The notes: a model not told the origin generated them from the letters alone. DNA of 64,000 bases from G965220305 sp965220305 (GCA_965220305.1 OZ244817.1:186001-250000); one strand, 5' to 3'. Positions 17,955 through 27,737 are shown, counted from the stretch's first letter. Numbers and translations: made by a program.

Positions 17955-18374
17955 TTGATTGACATAAATGAAGAGATGCAGCAACTAATTGACAATGCCT
18001 TGGATGACGGCTTCTGCTGCATCGTAGGCACCGCCAACAAGGACGGGCAGCCGCAGATTAGCATGAAGGGCAGCGTGTTGGTTTTCGACCGGGAAACCCT
18101 GGCCTACTGGGAACGGGCCAGGCGGTCCGCCCTGGAAAATGTGGCCGATAATCCCCAGGTGGTCATCTTCTACCGCAATACGGAGAAGCGAATCAATTGG
18201 CGCTTCCACGGAACGGCCAGTGTCTACGAGGAAGGGGAAATTCGGGAAAACGTCATGTCCCGCACCATACAAGGTGAATTGGACCGGGACCCGGAGCGCC
18301 AGGGAGCCGCAGTGCTGGTGAAGATTGACCGAATCACCGAACTCAGCGGCAACGTGGTACAGGAACGGGAGTGA
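17955..18374 (+). CDS. pyridoxamine 5'-phosphate oxidase-like flavin-binding protein
   Basis: A 139-residue split-barrel protein of the PNPOx-like superfamily. GFCCIVGTANKDGQPQISMK is the typical first strand pair, and ALENVADNPQVVIFYRNTEK and INWRFHGTASVYEEGE continue the FMN-binding barrel. Such stand-alone proteins bind FMN, F420 or haem and are usually general oxidoreductases rather than true PdxH. The TTG at 17955 follows a purine-rich GGGGGG stretch by four bases. It sits 71 bases behind the methyltransferase on the same strand. Confidence 0.8.
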   Translation: MIDINEEMQQLIDNALDDGFCCIVGTANKDGQPQISMKGSVLVFDRETLAYWERARRSALENVADNPQVVIFYRNTEKRINWRFHGTASVYEEGEIRENVMSRTIQGELDRDPERQGAAVLVKIDRITELSGNVVQERE

Positions 18375-18431
18375 AGCTGCCCCGCTCCTGTACCACGTTA
18401 ATGGCCGTCGGCTAGGACCCCTCGGGAAGCG

Positions 18432-20558
18432 CTACGAATTCAGCGTAACCAGGGCATCAGCGGCTTTAACTCCCTGTCCTTGGGGAAGCACCATGAGCGG
18501 GTTAATGTCCAGTTCCGCCAGCGTTCCGTCCAGGTTAACGGCCATGTGGGAAACTTGCACCAGGGTGTCGGCCAAGGCGTCAACGTCGGCTTTGGGGCTA
18601 CCCCGGAATCCCTGCAACAGCGCGGCCCCTTTCACCTCGGCAATCATCTCCAGGGCCTCGGCGCGCGTGACCGGGCATATCCGCAAGGCCACGTCGTTGT
18701 AGACCTCTACCATGACCCCGCCGGTGCCGAAAAGCATGACGGGCCCCAGTTGGTCGTCATAGGAGACACCAATAATGGTCTCCACGCCTCCCGATACCAT
18801 TTCCTGTACCAGCACCCCATTTATGGAGGCACCTGGGGAGTAGCTGCGGGCGTTGTTTATAACTCCCTGGTACGCCTCACCCACCTGCTCCGAGCTGCCG
18901 ATGCCCAGGCGAACTACACCAGCCTCGGTCTTGTGCAGGATGTCCGGAGAGTCAACCTTCAGCGCAACCGGAAACCCGATTCCCGCCGCGACCTGGGCCG
19001 CCTCTTCCGCTGAGGAGGCCACCGCTTCCTCGGTTCCCGGCACACCCCACGCGGCGATAAGTTTCTTACTCTCGCTCTCCGACAGTGAGGAACGTCCCAA
19101 AGCCACCGCAGACTGCAAAGCTGCCTGCTGTTCTTGGCTGATGGACGGCGCTGCGCCGAACCCTTGGCCGCTCCGCCGGTCGAGCCAGCCATAATAGTCC
19201 TGGAGGCTGCGCAATCCCTGGGCCAACTTGTCGGGCACGTAGAATACCGGGATGTTGGCTGCCTTCAACTTGGGCAGGCCCTGGGTGGCCCCACGGGTGC
19301 CCGTCCACAGGAAGGCTACCCCCTTGTCGCTCTCGTCTCTCAGGGCGATTACCTGCTCTGCCTGGGGGTCTGCCCCGGCGCTGGCTACGACCAAGTTCCC
19401 GACTCCGGGCTCGTCAATCAAGAAACGCATTATATCGGGGAAGGACTCGCTGTTGGCGAACCCGGTGACGTCGGAAGGGTTGGCGGCCCAGCCGAATCCC
19501 TTGAGGATGTCGTTGATACCGTCCTGGGCCTGCTGGCTCAGCACGGGCAGGTCCAACCCCGCCTGGCCGCACATGTCGGCGGTCAGGGAGCTGACACCCC
19601 CGGAGTGGGAAACAACGGCTACGCCCGGATGAACAGGCTTGGGCATGTGGGCCAACATATTGGAGACTTGTAGCAACTCATCGTAGTCCTGGACTCGAAT
19701 TACCCCATACTGGGCAAACATTGCGTCGTACCGCTCGTCCAAGCCGGTAAGGGCGGCAGTATGGGAACGGGCCGCACGGGACCCCAGGTGGGAGCGGCCT
19801 ATTTTTATCAGGACGATGGGCTTTCCCCTTTCCGCCGCCAGTTGCGCCAACTCAACAAACTTGCGACCGCTCTTGAAGCCTTCGACAAAGCCCGCGATTA
19901 CTCGCACATAATCGTCGTCCAACAGGTATCGCGCAAAGTCGCAGAAGTCCAGGTCCGCCTCGTTCCCGGTGGAGATGATGTGGCTAAGACCGATACCGTC
20001 TTCCAGGGCTCGGTTTAGGAATGGCCCGAAGGCGGAAGCCCCGCTCTGGCATATCAGACCCACCGGCCCGCTCACACCGTCGGCCCCCCGGGAGGAGGAA
20101 CTGGCCCAGATGTCGTCCTTGATATTCGCCAGTCCAAGGCAGTTGGGACCGCAGATTCTCAGCCCCGATTCCAGGGCAAAGGCTCCCAACTCGCCCTGTA
20201 GGTCCCGCCGGTCGTCCAGGTCGCGCTCGGAAAAGCCGGCGGAGATGACCACCGCGGCCTTGGCCCCTTTCTCGTGGCTCTCCTTAAGCACATCCAGCAC
20301 CCGGTTATAGGGAACAACGATACCCACCAGGTCAGGACTTTCCGGAAGATCGCTGACGCTGGGGTAAGCCTTGACCCCCATAATTTCGTCGTAGCGGGGG
20401 TTCACCGGATAGACCCTTACCCGGTCCTGGGACTTGAGGGCCGCGTTGAGGAAGCGGCCTCCATATTGCATTCGGGGAGTGGCCCCCACGATGGCGATGG
20501 AACTGGGGTTGAGCATTTTGCCGATGGATGCCAGTTGGCCGTCAGTCCAGGTAGTCAT
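18432..20558 (-). CDS. ADP-forming acetyl/acyl-CoA synthetase, fused alpha-beta
   Basis: A 708-residue NDP-forming acyl-CoA ligase that interconverts acyl-CoA + ADP + Pi and acid + CoA + ATP. The N-terminal CoA-binding Rossmann domain has PSSIAIVGATPRMQYGG. A succinyl-CoA-ligase-like domain follows, with the phosphohistidine region VAVVSHSGGVSSLTADMCG (the His is the likely phosphorylated residue). The C-terminal ATP-grasp domain contains FPVALKVDSPDILHKTEAG and VLVQEMVSGGVETIIGVSYD. The alpha and beta parts are fused in the usual order. ATG 20558 follows GGAGAGGG. Such enzymes conserve energy during organic-acid fermentation and are common in archaea and Chloroflexota. Acyl specificity unknown. 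Confidence 0.9.
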   Translation of the reverse strand: MTTWTDGQLASIGKMLNPSSIAIVGATPRMQYGGRFLNAALKSQDRVRVYPVNPRYDEIMGVKAYPSVSDLPESPDLVGIVVPYNRVLDVLKESHEKGAKAAVVISAGFSERDLDDRRDLQGELGAFALESGLRICGPNCLGLANIKDDIWASSSSRGADGVSGPVGLICQSGASAFGPFLNRALEDGIGLSHIISTGNEADLDFCDFARYLLDDDYVRVIAGFVEGFKSGRKFVELAQLAAERGKPIVLIKIGRSHLGSRAARSHTAALTGLDERYDAMFAQYGVIRVQDYDELLQVSNMLAHMPKPVHPGVAVVSHSGGVSSLTADMCGQAGLDLPVLSQQAQDGINDILKGFGWAANPSDVTGFANSESFPDIMRFLIDEPGVGNLVVASAGADPQAEQVIALRDESDKGVAFLWTGTRGATQGLPKLKAANIPVFYVPDKLAQGLRSLQDYYGWLDRRSGQGFGAAPSISQEQQAALQSAVALGRSSLSESESKKLIAAWGVPGTEEAVASSAEEAAQVAAGIGFPVALKVDSPDILHKTEAGVVRLGIGSSEQVGEAYQGVINNARSYSPGASINGVLVQEMVSGGVETIIGVSYDDQLGPVMLFGTGGVMVEVYNDVALRICPVTRAEALEMIAEVKGAALLQGFRGSPKADVDALADTLVQVSHMAVNLDGTLAELDINPLMVLPQGQGVKAADALVTLNS

Positions 20559-20603
20559 TGGAAACACCCTCTCCGAAACTATTGGTTGGCGTCCCACGCC
20601 GCG

Positions 20604-21206
20604 CTAAAAACCTTCTCGTGTATCTTGGTCATTCTCAGGCACACCCAACCATGCTTGTCCAAACATATCCGCCACGGGTAACGCGAGTCCGGTTAGAACA
20701 GTGGACTGGACTGAATCCCCCCAGCCGTAAATTGCGATACGCCGCCATCCCTCGTCACCCATCTCCAAGACCTCGACGCTGTGAGCTTCGGGGGACACCA
20801 GCCAGCACTCCCGCACCCCTATCCGCCGGTAGTCTGCCAGCTTGCCAGCCATGTAGGACTGGGTATTGCTGGGAGAAAGAATCTCCACCACCAAGTCCGG
20901 GCCTCCCTCGACCCTTTCCCCCAGGATAGCCGACCTTTCGTCGCTCACGAACATTAAGTCCGGCTGCCGGGTGCGGAGTGGCTCACGTTGTATAATGACG
21001 TCCAAAGGAGCGAACCACACCCACCCAAGCCGATGTTCTCTGACGAAGGAGTGCAGCAGAAAAGAAAGATCTCGAAGAATTGTCTGATGCTCCAAACTCG
21101 GCGCCGGCGCCATAATCATTTGCCCATCTACAATGTCGTACCTCTGTTTAATCTCCGGTGTATTCAGGTAGTCTTCGTAAGACAACCGCCCGGTTTGCAA
21201 AGTCAT
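20604..21206 (-). CDS. Uma2 family (DUF820) restriction-endonuclease-like protein
   Basis: A 200-residue member of the Uma2/DUF820 family, which has a PD-(D/E)xK nuclease fold. Typical parts are LSYEDYLNTPEIKQRYDIVD (the Glu/Asp-bearing N-terminus), RTRQPDLMFVSDER with the conserved Q-P-D, and GPDLVVEILSPSN with V-x-E. KLADYRRIGVRECWLVSPE follows. The family is very abundant in Cyanobacteria and Chloroflexota, and its function is unresolved. ATG 21206 follows GGAGAG. It sits between two metabolic genes on the same strand with no obvious partner. Confidence 0.85.
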   Translation of the reverse strand: MTLQTGRLSYEDYLNTPEIKQRYDIVDGQMIMAPAPSLEHQTILRDLSFLLHSFVREHRLGWVWFAPLDVIIQREPLRTRQPDLMFVSDERSAILGERVEGGPDLVVEILSPSNTQSYMAGKLADYRRIGVRECWLVSPEAHSVEVLEMGDEGWRRIAIYGWGDSVQSTVLTGLALPVADMFGQAWLGVPENDQDTREGF

Positions 21207-21248
21207 GGGACTACTCTCCGGTGGCAGTATGTTGATGCGCTCCTGATC

Positions 21249-22967
21249 CTAAGTTTCTCCGGCGGTGCGCAGGTCTGCCCGCCAATCGTCGGGGCTGGGC
21301 ACCCGGTCAATAACCACGTCAATTACCGAAGGCAACCCGGAAGCCTGGGCCTGCCGGATGGCTTCGGGCAAGTCCCGGGAGTCGCTGACCTGGACCCCGA
21401 AGGCCCCGAACCCGCGGGCGACGGCAGCGTTGTCGGTTTCGATGAACTCGGAAGCTATCCGGCGTCCCTCCGGTTGGTGGTGGCGGACCATTCCCAGGGC
21501 GCCGTCGTTGAATACGACGCAAATGATGGGCAACTGGTATTGCATGGCGGTAGACAGGGCGTTCACCGTCATCATGTAGCCCCCGTCGCCGGTAACACAG
21601 ACTACCGGCTGGTCGGGGTAGACAACCTTTAGGCCAACCGAGGCCGGCAATCCCCAGCCCATACCGGCGGTGCCGCCGGGGCAGAAGAAGGTGTTTGCTT
21701 GCCGCGATTGGTAGAAGTGGGCCATCCAGGTACGGTTGTTGCCTGCGTCCAGGGCGAATATGGTGTTGTCCGGCAGGTTCTGGTTGAGCAGGGCTACCAG
21801 CCGCTGCGGGGTGACCGGCGAGCTGTCAACGTGCATGGCGGGGTCATCGTAGAAACTGTGCTCCCTCTTCCGTTGGGGGAGACCGTCGGACCACTCTTTT
21901 CGGCTATCGGCAGCCCCCGAAGCTGCTTCCTTGGAGGCATCCACCAACTGGGACAAGATGCTCTTGGCGTCGCCAATCAGGCCCAACTCGATGGGGAAAG
22001 TCCAGCCCGCATTCCTTTCGTCAATGTCAATTTGAATGATGCGCTGGCGCAGCGGGTCAAAGACGTCAGGACCCTCCCGGACCGTATCCTGGGGGCTCAG
22101 TTTCGCGCCGACTATGACCACCGTGTCCGCTTCCCCGATGGTGCGGTTGGCGGCGGCTTGTCCGTATACCCCGGCCATGCCCAGGGAAAGGGGGTGGTCT
22201 TCGGCCAGGGCGCTCTTGCCCTTGTAGCTGGTCGCCACCGGCATATTCCAAAGCTCGGCCAACTCGCGCAACTGCTGGTGGGCCTGGGCTACGTGGACGC
22301 CATTGCCGGCCATCAAGACCGGTCTTTGCGACTCAGAGAGAATGTCGATGGCGCGTTGTATGTCTTGCGGCGCGCTCTGCGGTTTAACCGTATTCAGATA
22401 CCCGGCGGCGTTGTGGATGAAGGGAGGCGATTCCACGTCAACCTCACCGCCGATGGACGCGCTCCGCATCACCACGCAGGCCGGCCCCGGGCGCCCGCTG
22501 GTGGCGTGTTTAATCGCCAACTGAGTTCCCAGCACCGCCTCCTTGGGGTTGGTGGCCAGGGTGGTGTACTTGGACATGGACTTGAAAATGGTGGGCAGGT
22601 CAATGCTGCCGTACTCCCCGGCCCCAGATTGGTTGGCCGGGTGTTGGGCTGATCCGCCGTCAGAAGTATCCGTCAAGACCAGCATCGGGGAACTGCTCAG
22701 CATGGACTCCATGATGCCGAAGCTGGCGTTGGAGCCAATAAATAGTCCCTGGCCCATGACCACGGCTGGCTTGCCGCTGGCACGGGCGTAGGCATCGGCC
22801 ATTATTGCCGCCACCTGCTCGTGGCGGACCATAATCGTCTTGATGCGGTCTTCCTTGCCATAGAGCAGGCCGAATATCTGCCCAGTGCCCCCGCCCGGGA
22901 TTCCGAAGACATACTCAATCCCGGCTTCTTCCAGGGTCTGGACTATCAGCTCACTGGCTGTTGGCAT
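21249..22967 (-). CDS. TPP-dependent acetolactate synthase-like enzyme
   Basis: A 572-residue thiamine-diphosphate enzyme. The Pyr domain opens ELIVQTLEEAGIEYVFGIPG and has the activating Glu in MVRHEQVAAIMADAYARASG. The PP domain carries the TPP/Mg motif GDGGYMMTVNALSTA followed by VVFNDGALG. The RHEQ context is that of acetolactate synthase-type proteins, but the gene has no T-box or small subunit, so a catabolic role (for example decarboxylation or carboligation of a 2-oxoacid) is as likely. ATG 22967 lies directly behind AGGAGGAGTT, excluding an upstream extension. Confidence 0.85.
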   Translation of the reverse strand: MPTASELIVQTLEEAGIEYVFGIPGGGTGQIFGLLYGKEDRIKTIMVRHEQVAAIMADAYARASGKPAVVMGQGLFIGSNASFGIMESMLSSSPMLVLTDTSDGGSAQHPANQSGAGEYGSIDLPTIFKSMSKYTTLATNPKEAVLGTQLAIKHATSGRPGPACVVMRSASIGGEVDVESPPFIHNAAGYLNTVKPQSAPQDIQRAIDILSESQRPVLMAGNGVHVAQAHQQLRELAELWNMPVATSYKGKSALAEDHPLSLGMAGVYGQAAANRTIGEADTVVIVGAKLSPQDTVREGPDVFDPLRQRIIQIDIDERNAGWTFPIELGLIGDAKSILSQLVDASKEAASGAADSRKEWSDGLPQRKREHSFYDDPAMHVDSSPVTPQRLVALLNQNLPDNTIFALDAGNNRTWMAHFYQSRQANTFFCPGGTAGMGWGLPASVGLKVVYPDQPVVCVTGDGGYMMTVNALSTAMQYQLPIICVVFNDGALGMVRHHQPEGRRIASEFIETDNAAVARGFGAFGVQVSDSRDLPEAIRQAQASGLPSVIDVVIDRVPSPDDWRADLRTAGET

Positions 22968-23116
22968 AACTCCTCCTACTTCAGAGCGGGCCCCTTCGTG
23001 GGAATCGGCGGCTAAAGACCGCACATTCAGTCTGATTAGCTGGGATGATAACCTTCCGGTACATACTGGTCAAGCTGTCGTTTGGAGGGTGGGGCCGCCG
23101 AGTCGACGGACGTGCC

Positions 23117-23144
23117 AAGGCCCCACCCTCGCGGGCGGGGCCTT
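23117..23144. terminator. strong hairpin between permease genes and TPP enzyme
   Basis: AAGGCCCC and GGGGCCTT (23117-23124 and 23137-23144) pair perfectly, and inner CCC/GGG bases extend the stem around a short TCGC loop. There is no clear T-run on either side. It lies just after the end of the minus-strand permease pair, where a transcription terminator or mRNA-stabilising hairpin would be expected. Confidence 0.5.
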
Positions 23145-23173
23145 GCGAGAACACTCGGACGAAGACCTGGGCG

Positions 23174-24175
23174 CTACATGTTCACACCGGCTTCCTTGGC
23201 TTCCTTGGTGGCTCGCAGCCACCGCCACCGTTGCAGCGGGTCGCTGACCGCCCGCATCCATACTCCGAAGAGGTTGAAGGACAGGGCGCTCAGGAAGATG
23301 GCGAATCCAGGCACCACCACCACCCACCAGGCAGTTACGATGTAGGTACGTCCCTGGGAGAGCATCAGGCCCCAAGATGACTCAGGGGGCTGGATACCGA
23401 ATCCCAAGAAGCTGAGGGAGGACTCGGTTAGGATGTTGCGGGGAACGTCCAAGGCTGCCAGGGTCAGCAACGGCGTTATCAAGTTGGGAATTATGTGCCT
23501 ACCGATAATGCGACCGTCCGAGCAGCCTATGGCCCGGGCCGCATCGATAAAGGCTTGCTCCCGCAGCGACATAACCACGCCCCTAGTAACCCGGCAGAAA
23601 AGCATCCAACGGGCAACGGCAAACACGATGATAATGTTGGTGAAGCTGGGCCCAAGAATAAACAGCACCATCAGGGCCAGAAGCAGCAGGGGAACGGACA
23701 TGAAAACGTCCACCGCCCGCATGATGACGTCGTCAACGAACCCCCGGTAATAACCCGCCACCAGTCCTAAAAAGACGCCTATTACGCTGGATACCAGCAC
23801 CCCCAGAATTCCCACGGAGATGGAGATGCGACCGCCATAAATCAGGCGGCTTAAGTAGTCCCTTCCCAGGTGGTCCGTGCCCAGGAGAAAGAACCGCTCG
23901 TTGGTCACGAATTCTCCGTTGGGCAGCTTCGTAGTCCGGTCAACGGCATCCCCCGAGGTCAGGGGTGCCCGGTGGCGCAGGGTAAGTTGCTGTTCCTGGG
24001 GGTCGTAGGGGGCGACAAGTGGAGCGAAAATGGCCGAGAAAACAATTATCACCAGGATGGATGCCGAAATTAAGGTTATGGGATCGCTCAGAAACGCCTG
24101 CACCAGGGGATGTCGCCAAGCCCCTGAGATGAGGTTGTTTCTTTGTTCAATGGTTGCGGCGTCGTTATCAATCAT
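23174..24175 (-). CDS. peptide/nickel-type ABC transporter permease (DppC/OppC-like)
   Basis: A 333-residue inner-membrane permease of the oligopeptide/dipeptide/nickel importer type. The N-terminal OppC_N segment (LISASILVIIVFSAIFAPLV) gives the first membrane helix. The LGTDHLGRDYLSRLIYGGRI stretch is diagnostic of DppC. The ATPase-contacting EAA loop is QAFIDAARAIGCSDGRIIGR, followed by IIPNLITPLL. It follows the DppB-like gene by 72 bases on the same strand. No substrate-binding protein or ATPase gene lies beside the pair in this window, so the substrate is unknown. Confidence 0.9.
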   Translation of the reverse strand: MIDNDAATIEQRNNLISGAWRHPLVQAFLSDPITLISASILVIIVFSAIFAPLVAPYDPQEQQLTLRHRAPLTSGDAVDRTTKLPNGEFVTNERFFLLGTDHLGRDYLSRLIYGGRISISVGILGVLVSSVIGVFLGLVAGYYRGFVDDVIMRAVDVFMSVPLLLLALMVLFILGPSFTNIIIVFAVARWMLFCRVTRGVVMSLREQAFIDAARAIGCSDGRIIGRHIIPNLITPLLTLAALDVPRNILTESSLSFLGFGIQPPESSWGLMLSQGRTYIVTAWWVVVVPGFAIFLSALSFNLFGVWMRAVSDPLQRWRWLRATKEAKEAGVNM

Positions 24176-24247
24176 CTTCTTTAGCTAGTTCCTTAAAATT
24201 GGTGCGAAAATTGGCAGGTGTCTGCGCTCTTCATTGAGCCCTGTCAC

Positions 24248-25177
24248 CTAGCTGTAGGATATTCTGGGGTCCAGCCAGGTGTAGACCAGGTCCACCACCA
24301 GGTTGACCACCATAACCATCAGCGCTATGACAAATACCGAGGCCGTCACCACTGGTAGGTCGCGGGCATTGATGGCATTAATCAACAGAAGTCCCAGGCC
24401 GGGCCAGCCGAAGATAATCTCCACCACTGTTGAGCCGTTCATAAATCCGGCCAATTCATCCCCCATCATGGTCACGATGGAGATGGCCGCGTTTTTCAGG
24501 ACGTGTCCGTAGAGTACGGCATTCTCGGCCAGTCCCTTGGCCCGCGCCGTAGCCACGTACTGTTTGCCAATTTCCTCAATCATCGTTGCCCGGGTGATTT
24601 GGGCATTGCGCCCCAAGACCCTTGGGCTTAAAGCTATTGCCGGCAGTATCATGAACTTCCACCCCGCCGGCCCCAGGCCGTTGAAGCCGGAGGTCGGCAA
24701 CAGTTCTAACTGCACTGAAATCATCAAGATGAGCATCAGGGCCAGCCAGAACTCGGGCACCGAAATCACCGCGAAGGACAAAACGTTCACAATGCGGTCA
24801 ATGATTCCCCTGGGACGGCGGGCTGCCAGCATTCCCAATGGAATACCCAGGGAACCCAGGGCCCAGGCTATCAGGGCCAGCACCGCCGTATTGGGAAGCC
24901 GGTCGAAAATCATGCCCCGGGCATCGATGCGGTGGCGGATGGACTTGCCGAAGTCTCCCCTCACCAGGTCCCAGTAGAAGTCGGCAAACCTGATGTATAG
25001 AGGACGGTCAAACCCAAACTTCTCCCGCAAGGCATCGATGGCTTCCTGCGAAGCGTCTTCATCGACCATCAACTGCACCGGGTCTCCAAGGATGTTGATG
25101 GCGAAGAATAGCAACGCCATCAGACCCGCAATGATGAAGATAGAGTGGCCGACCCGGCGAATCATGTAGTTACGCAC
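24248..25177 (-). CDS. peptide/nickel-type ABC transporter permease (DppB/OppB-like)
   Basis: A 309-residue permease, partner of the DppC-like protein. The N-terminus YMIRRVGHSIFIIAGLMALL is the typical first helix. FDRPLYIRFADFYWDLVRGD and GDFGKSIRHR form the conserved periplasmic DppB part, and QYVATARAKGLAENAVLYGH is the EAA loop. The gene ends VDLVYTWLDPRISYS, the family's usual C-terminus (Y-x-x-x-DPR). It is first in its unit; about 745 bases without a gene lie upstream. The absence of binding-protein and ATPase genes is unusual for this importer class. Confidence 0.9.
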   Translation of the reverse strand: MRNYMIRRVGHSIFIIAGLMALLFFAINILGDPVQLMVDEDASQEAIDALREKFGFDRPLYIRFADFYWDLVRGDFGKSIRHRIDARGMIFDRLPNTAVLALIAWALGSLGIPLGMLAARRPRGIIDRIVNVLSFAVISVPEFWLALMLILMISVQLELLPTSGFNGLGPAGWKFMILPAIALSPRVLGRNAQITRATMIEEIGKQYVATARAKGLAENAVLYGHVLKNAAISIVTMMGDELAGFMNGSTVVEIIFGWPGLGLLLINAINARDLPVVTASVFVIALMVMVVNLVVDLVYTWLDPRISYS

Positions 25178-25922
25178 TATCTATTACTCCAGAAGGTCTT
25201 GGTTCAATTTGGTGAACTGGATGATGAAGGAAAGACATCGATGAAGTTGGACTCAACTGCTAAGGCAATGGGCCCACTGCGTAGGTGGTCAAAATGTCCT
25301 GAGTGGGCCCAACGAGAGGGGGGATTGGAGGAACGCAAGATGTTCTCTGTTTGGAATCCCACCATGATAGTTTAGCTTGCACTTATCGGGCAGCCGTTCC
25401 GTTTTCTGACGCTTTTGACCACAGTACAAAGCGGACGATGCATAGACTGTGAAGGTTGGTTCCACTGAAAACGAAACGCGCAAATATTCCCACTCGGGAA
25501 AGCAGCCGGATTATACACTATGAAAGTATCCTTGGCAATAAGTTAATCCAGGCCCCCAGGGTCTTCCGATTGTCGCCGTGACCGGAGCGAATGGCCTAGA
25601 GTCCCTGGACAGCACAAGCCTCCACCCCTGGATTTCCACTTCACTATTTCCATCAACTTATGGGCCAGTACGCCAGGTATGGACTCCGGCGACGTTGCAG
25701 AACCGGGCCGACTTTTCGCCGGAATGACGGTAGGCTCGGACCAAATGCAATAGACCGGGGGTATAACGTGCCTTTCGTCATTCTGTCGTTGCCCTTTCGC
25801 TTACCTGGCCCCAGGGTACCGCCAGTGGTAGACCGGGCCAGCTTTGATAACTTCCTCATAAGCCCCCGGTCTGTTATTGTGTGTTCAGCTAGGGTAGGGA
25901 GATTTTTTGAAGGAGGGCCACA
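25178..25922. other. 745-base divergent intergenic region with a dispersed repeat
   Basis: No supported gene between the DppB-like gene (-) and the TPP enzyme (+). It must contain both promoters. A copy of the window's dispersed repeat lies at about 25651-25753. Short frames here have no ribosome-binding sites or recognisable sequence. Confidence 0.6.
25651..25753 (+). repeat. dispersed intergenic repeat, copy 1 (partial)
   Basis: CATCAACTTATGGGCCAGTA through to CAAATGCAATAG closely matches 36599-36701, including CGCCAGGTATGG, ACGTTGCAGA and GAATGAC-GTAGG blocks. This copy lacks the ATTCCC-N8-GGGAAT palindrome present in the other copies. Confidence 0.75.
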
Positions 25923-27608
25923 ATGAGGGGAGGAGACGCCATTGTTCAAGCCTTGGAGAAAGAAGGAGTAAATTACATAACCGGCTTTTCGGGGGGAGGT
26001 CTTAACCCTTTATGGCCGGCCTTGCGTACCTCGGAAATCGTACAGGCATTCGCCGCGCGGCACGAGCGGTTGGGCGTGGAAATAGCCGATGGCTATGCCA
26101 GGGCTACGGGCCGGGTAGGGGTGGCGATGACCGGGACCGGCCCGGGAGCTACCAACACGCTAACGGGCATCGCCGGGTGCTACGCCGACAATATTCCGGT
26201 GTTGCTGCTGATGGGACAACACCCATTGCGAAACCTAGGGAAGGAATGGCAGCAGGAAATCTCTTCCAGCATCTTCGACACCGTGGTCAAGTGGAAGGGC
26301 ACTTGCACCAGGGTCGATGAGATACCCGGCATCATGCGAAGGGCCTTCACCGCGTTGCGTTCCGGCTCCCCTGGCCCGGTGGTCATCGAGATGCCCCAGG
26401 ACGTTTTGAACGCCGAGGCTGACGACGCCGTGCTGGACTACCAGCCTGTCGGGCCGGGACAGAAACCGGCTCCCAACCGCCAGGACATCGAGCGCGCTGC
26501 TGACCTGCTGGTCCAGGCCAACTACCCAATCCTGAACTTAGGCGGCGGAGTGCTGTCCGCCGACGCCACCGCCGAGGCCAAGGAGTTGGCGGAGATGCTG
26601 TCAATGCCGGTGGCTACTACCCTCATGGGCAAGAGCGCATTCCCCGAAGACCACGCCCTTGCCCTGGGACTGGGGGTCTATCCCCGCAGTAAATTCGCCA
26701 CCGGCCCCGCCCTGCAGATAAACCGGAAGACGGACGTGGTCCTGGCCGTGGGCAATTCTTTCCGAATGCCCAACGGCACCGACGGTCGCCCGATACCGTC
26801 GGACGTGAAGCTTATACACATCAACGCCGACTCGGCGGACCTGAACAAGACCTACCTGGCTGACCTACCCATAATGGCCGACGCCAAGCTGGCCCTCCAG
26901 GACTTGGTGGCAGCGGTGCGGGACCGGCTGGGCCAGGGTCGAGGTGGCCTGAAGCCCCAGGTTACCGACGAAATCAAGCGGGCCAAGGACAAATGGCTGG
27001 GAGAGTGGATGCCCGTGTTCACCGACGACTCAGCGCCGACCAACGGGTATCGCGTGGTCTACGACCTTATGCGCACGGTAGACCTGGATAAGACCGTCGC
27101 CCTGCATGACGCCGGCGGCAGCCGAGGGTACATAACTCCCTTCTGGGTTGCCAGGCATCCCCGTAGCTTCGTGGCTATGGGTGGAATGGCGGCCATGGGT
27201 TGGTCGATGGGTGCGGCGGTGGGAGCCAAGTTGGGCCGACCCGACCACCTGGTGGTGCACCTGCTGGGCGACGCCTCCTTCGGGATGACCGGTATGGAGA
27301 TTGAGACCGCGGCCCGAATGGGAATTGCCACCCTTACCGTGGTCATCAACAACGGCGGTATCGGCGGCGGGATAATGGGAATGGACGCTCCCGCGGGCAC
27401 TCCCCCGGCCGTTGCCCAACTGGGCGGCAACTTCAGCGAGGTAGCCCGTGGACTGGGCGCCTATTCGGAGCGGGTGGAAGACCCGGGGGAGTTGGTTTCA
27501 GCTTACCAAAGGGCAATCAGAGCAACCGAGGAGGGACAGGCGGCGTTGGTCGAGGTAATGATTAAGCCCATGAGCACCCCCGACCTGCCCGACGACTGGT
27601 CCCTTTAG
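25923..27608 (+). CDS. TPP-requiring acetolactate synthase-like enzyme
   Basis: A 561-residue thiamine-diphosphate enzyme. The Pyr domain has the activating Glu in ARHERLGVEIADGYARATG, and TGTGPGATNTLTGIAGCYAD is typical of the family. In the PP domain the TPP/Mg motif is HLLGDASFGMTGMEIETA followed by INNGGIGGG; GDAS replaces the usual GDGG, as in some oxalyl-CoA-decarboxylase-like or uncharacterised TPP proteins. AAGGAGGG lies seven bases before the ATG. A strong terminator follows at 27689. Substrate unknown. Confidence 0.85.
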   Translation: MRGGDAIVQALEKEGVNYITGFSGGGLNPLWPALRTSEIVQAFAARHERLGVEIADGYARATGRVGVAMTGTGPGATNTLTGIAGCYADNIPVLLLMGQHPLRNLGKEWQQEISSSIFDTVVKWKGTCTRVDEIPGIMRRAFTALRSGSPGPVVIEMPQDVLNAEADDAVLDYQPVGPGQKPAPNRQDIERAADLLVQANYPILNLGGGVLSADATAEAKELAEMLSMPVATTLMGKSAFPEDHALALGLGVYPRSKFATGPALQINRKTDVVLAVGNSFRMPNGTDGRPIPSDVKLIHINADSADLNKTYLADLPIMADAKLALQDLVAAVRDRLGQGRGGLKPQVTDEIKRAKDKWLGEWMPVFTDDSAPTNGYRVVYDLMRTVDLDKTVALHDAGGSRGYITPFWVARHPRSFVAMGGMAAMGWSMGAAVGAKLGRPDHLVVHLLGDASFGMTGMEIETAARMGIATLTVVINNGGIGGGIMGMDAPAGTPPAVAQLGGNFSEVARGLGAYSERVEDPGELVSAYQRAIRATEEGQAALVEVMIKPMSTPDLPDDWSL

Positions 27609-27688
27609 CGCCGAAACAACCCCTCCCCCGGATTTTTGAGACCTTCCAAGGGAGGGGCCGGCCTAACTGGTAAAGCCAGGAAATTGAC

Positions 27689-27737
27689 GCTGCGCCGAGC
27701 CGCTGTCGTATAGACGGCTTGGCGCAGCCTTTTCTTT
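27689..27737 (+). terminator. Rho-independent terminator
   Basis: GCTGCGCCGAGCCG (27689-27702) pairs with CGGCTTGGCGCAGC (27715-27728) over 14 positions including one G-U, followed by CTTTTCTTT. It lies about 80 bases behind the TPP gene on the same strand. A second, shorter CCCCTCCC/GGGAGGGG pair occurs just upstream at about 27630-27657. Confidence 0.85.
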
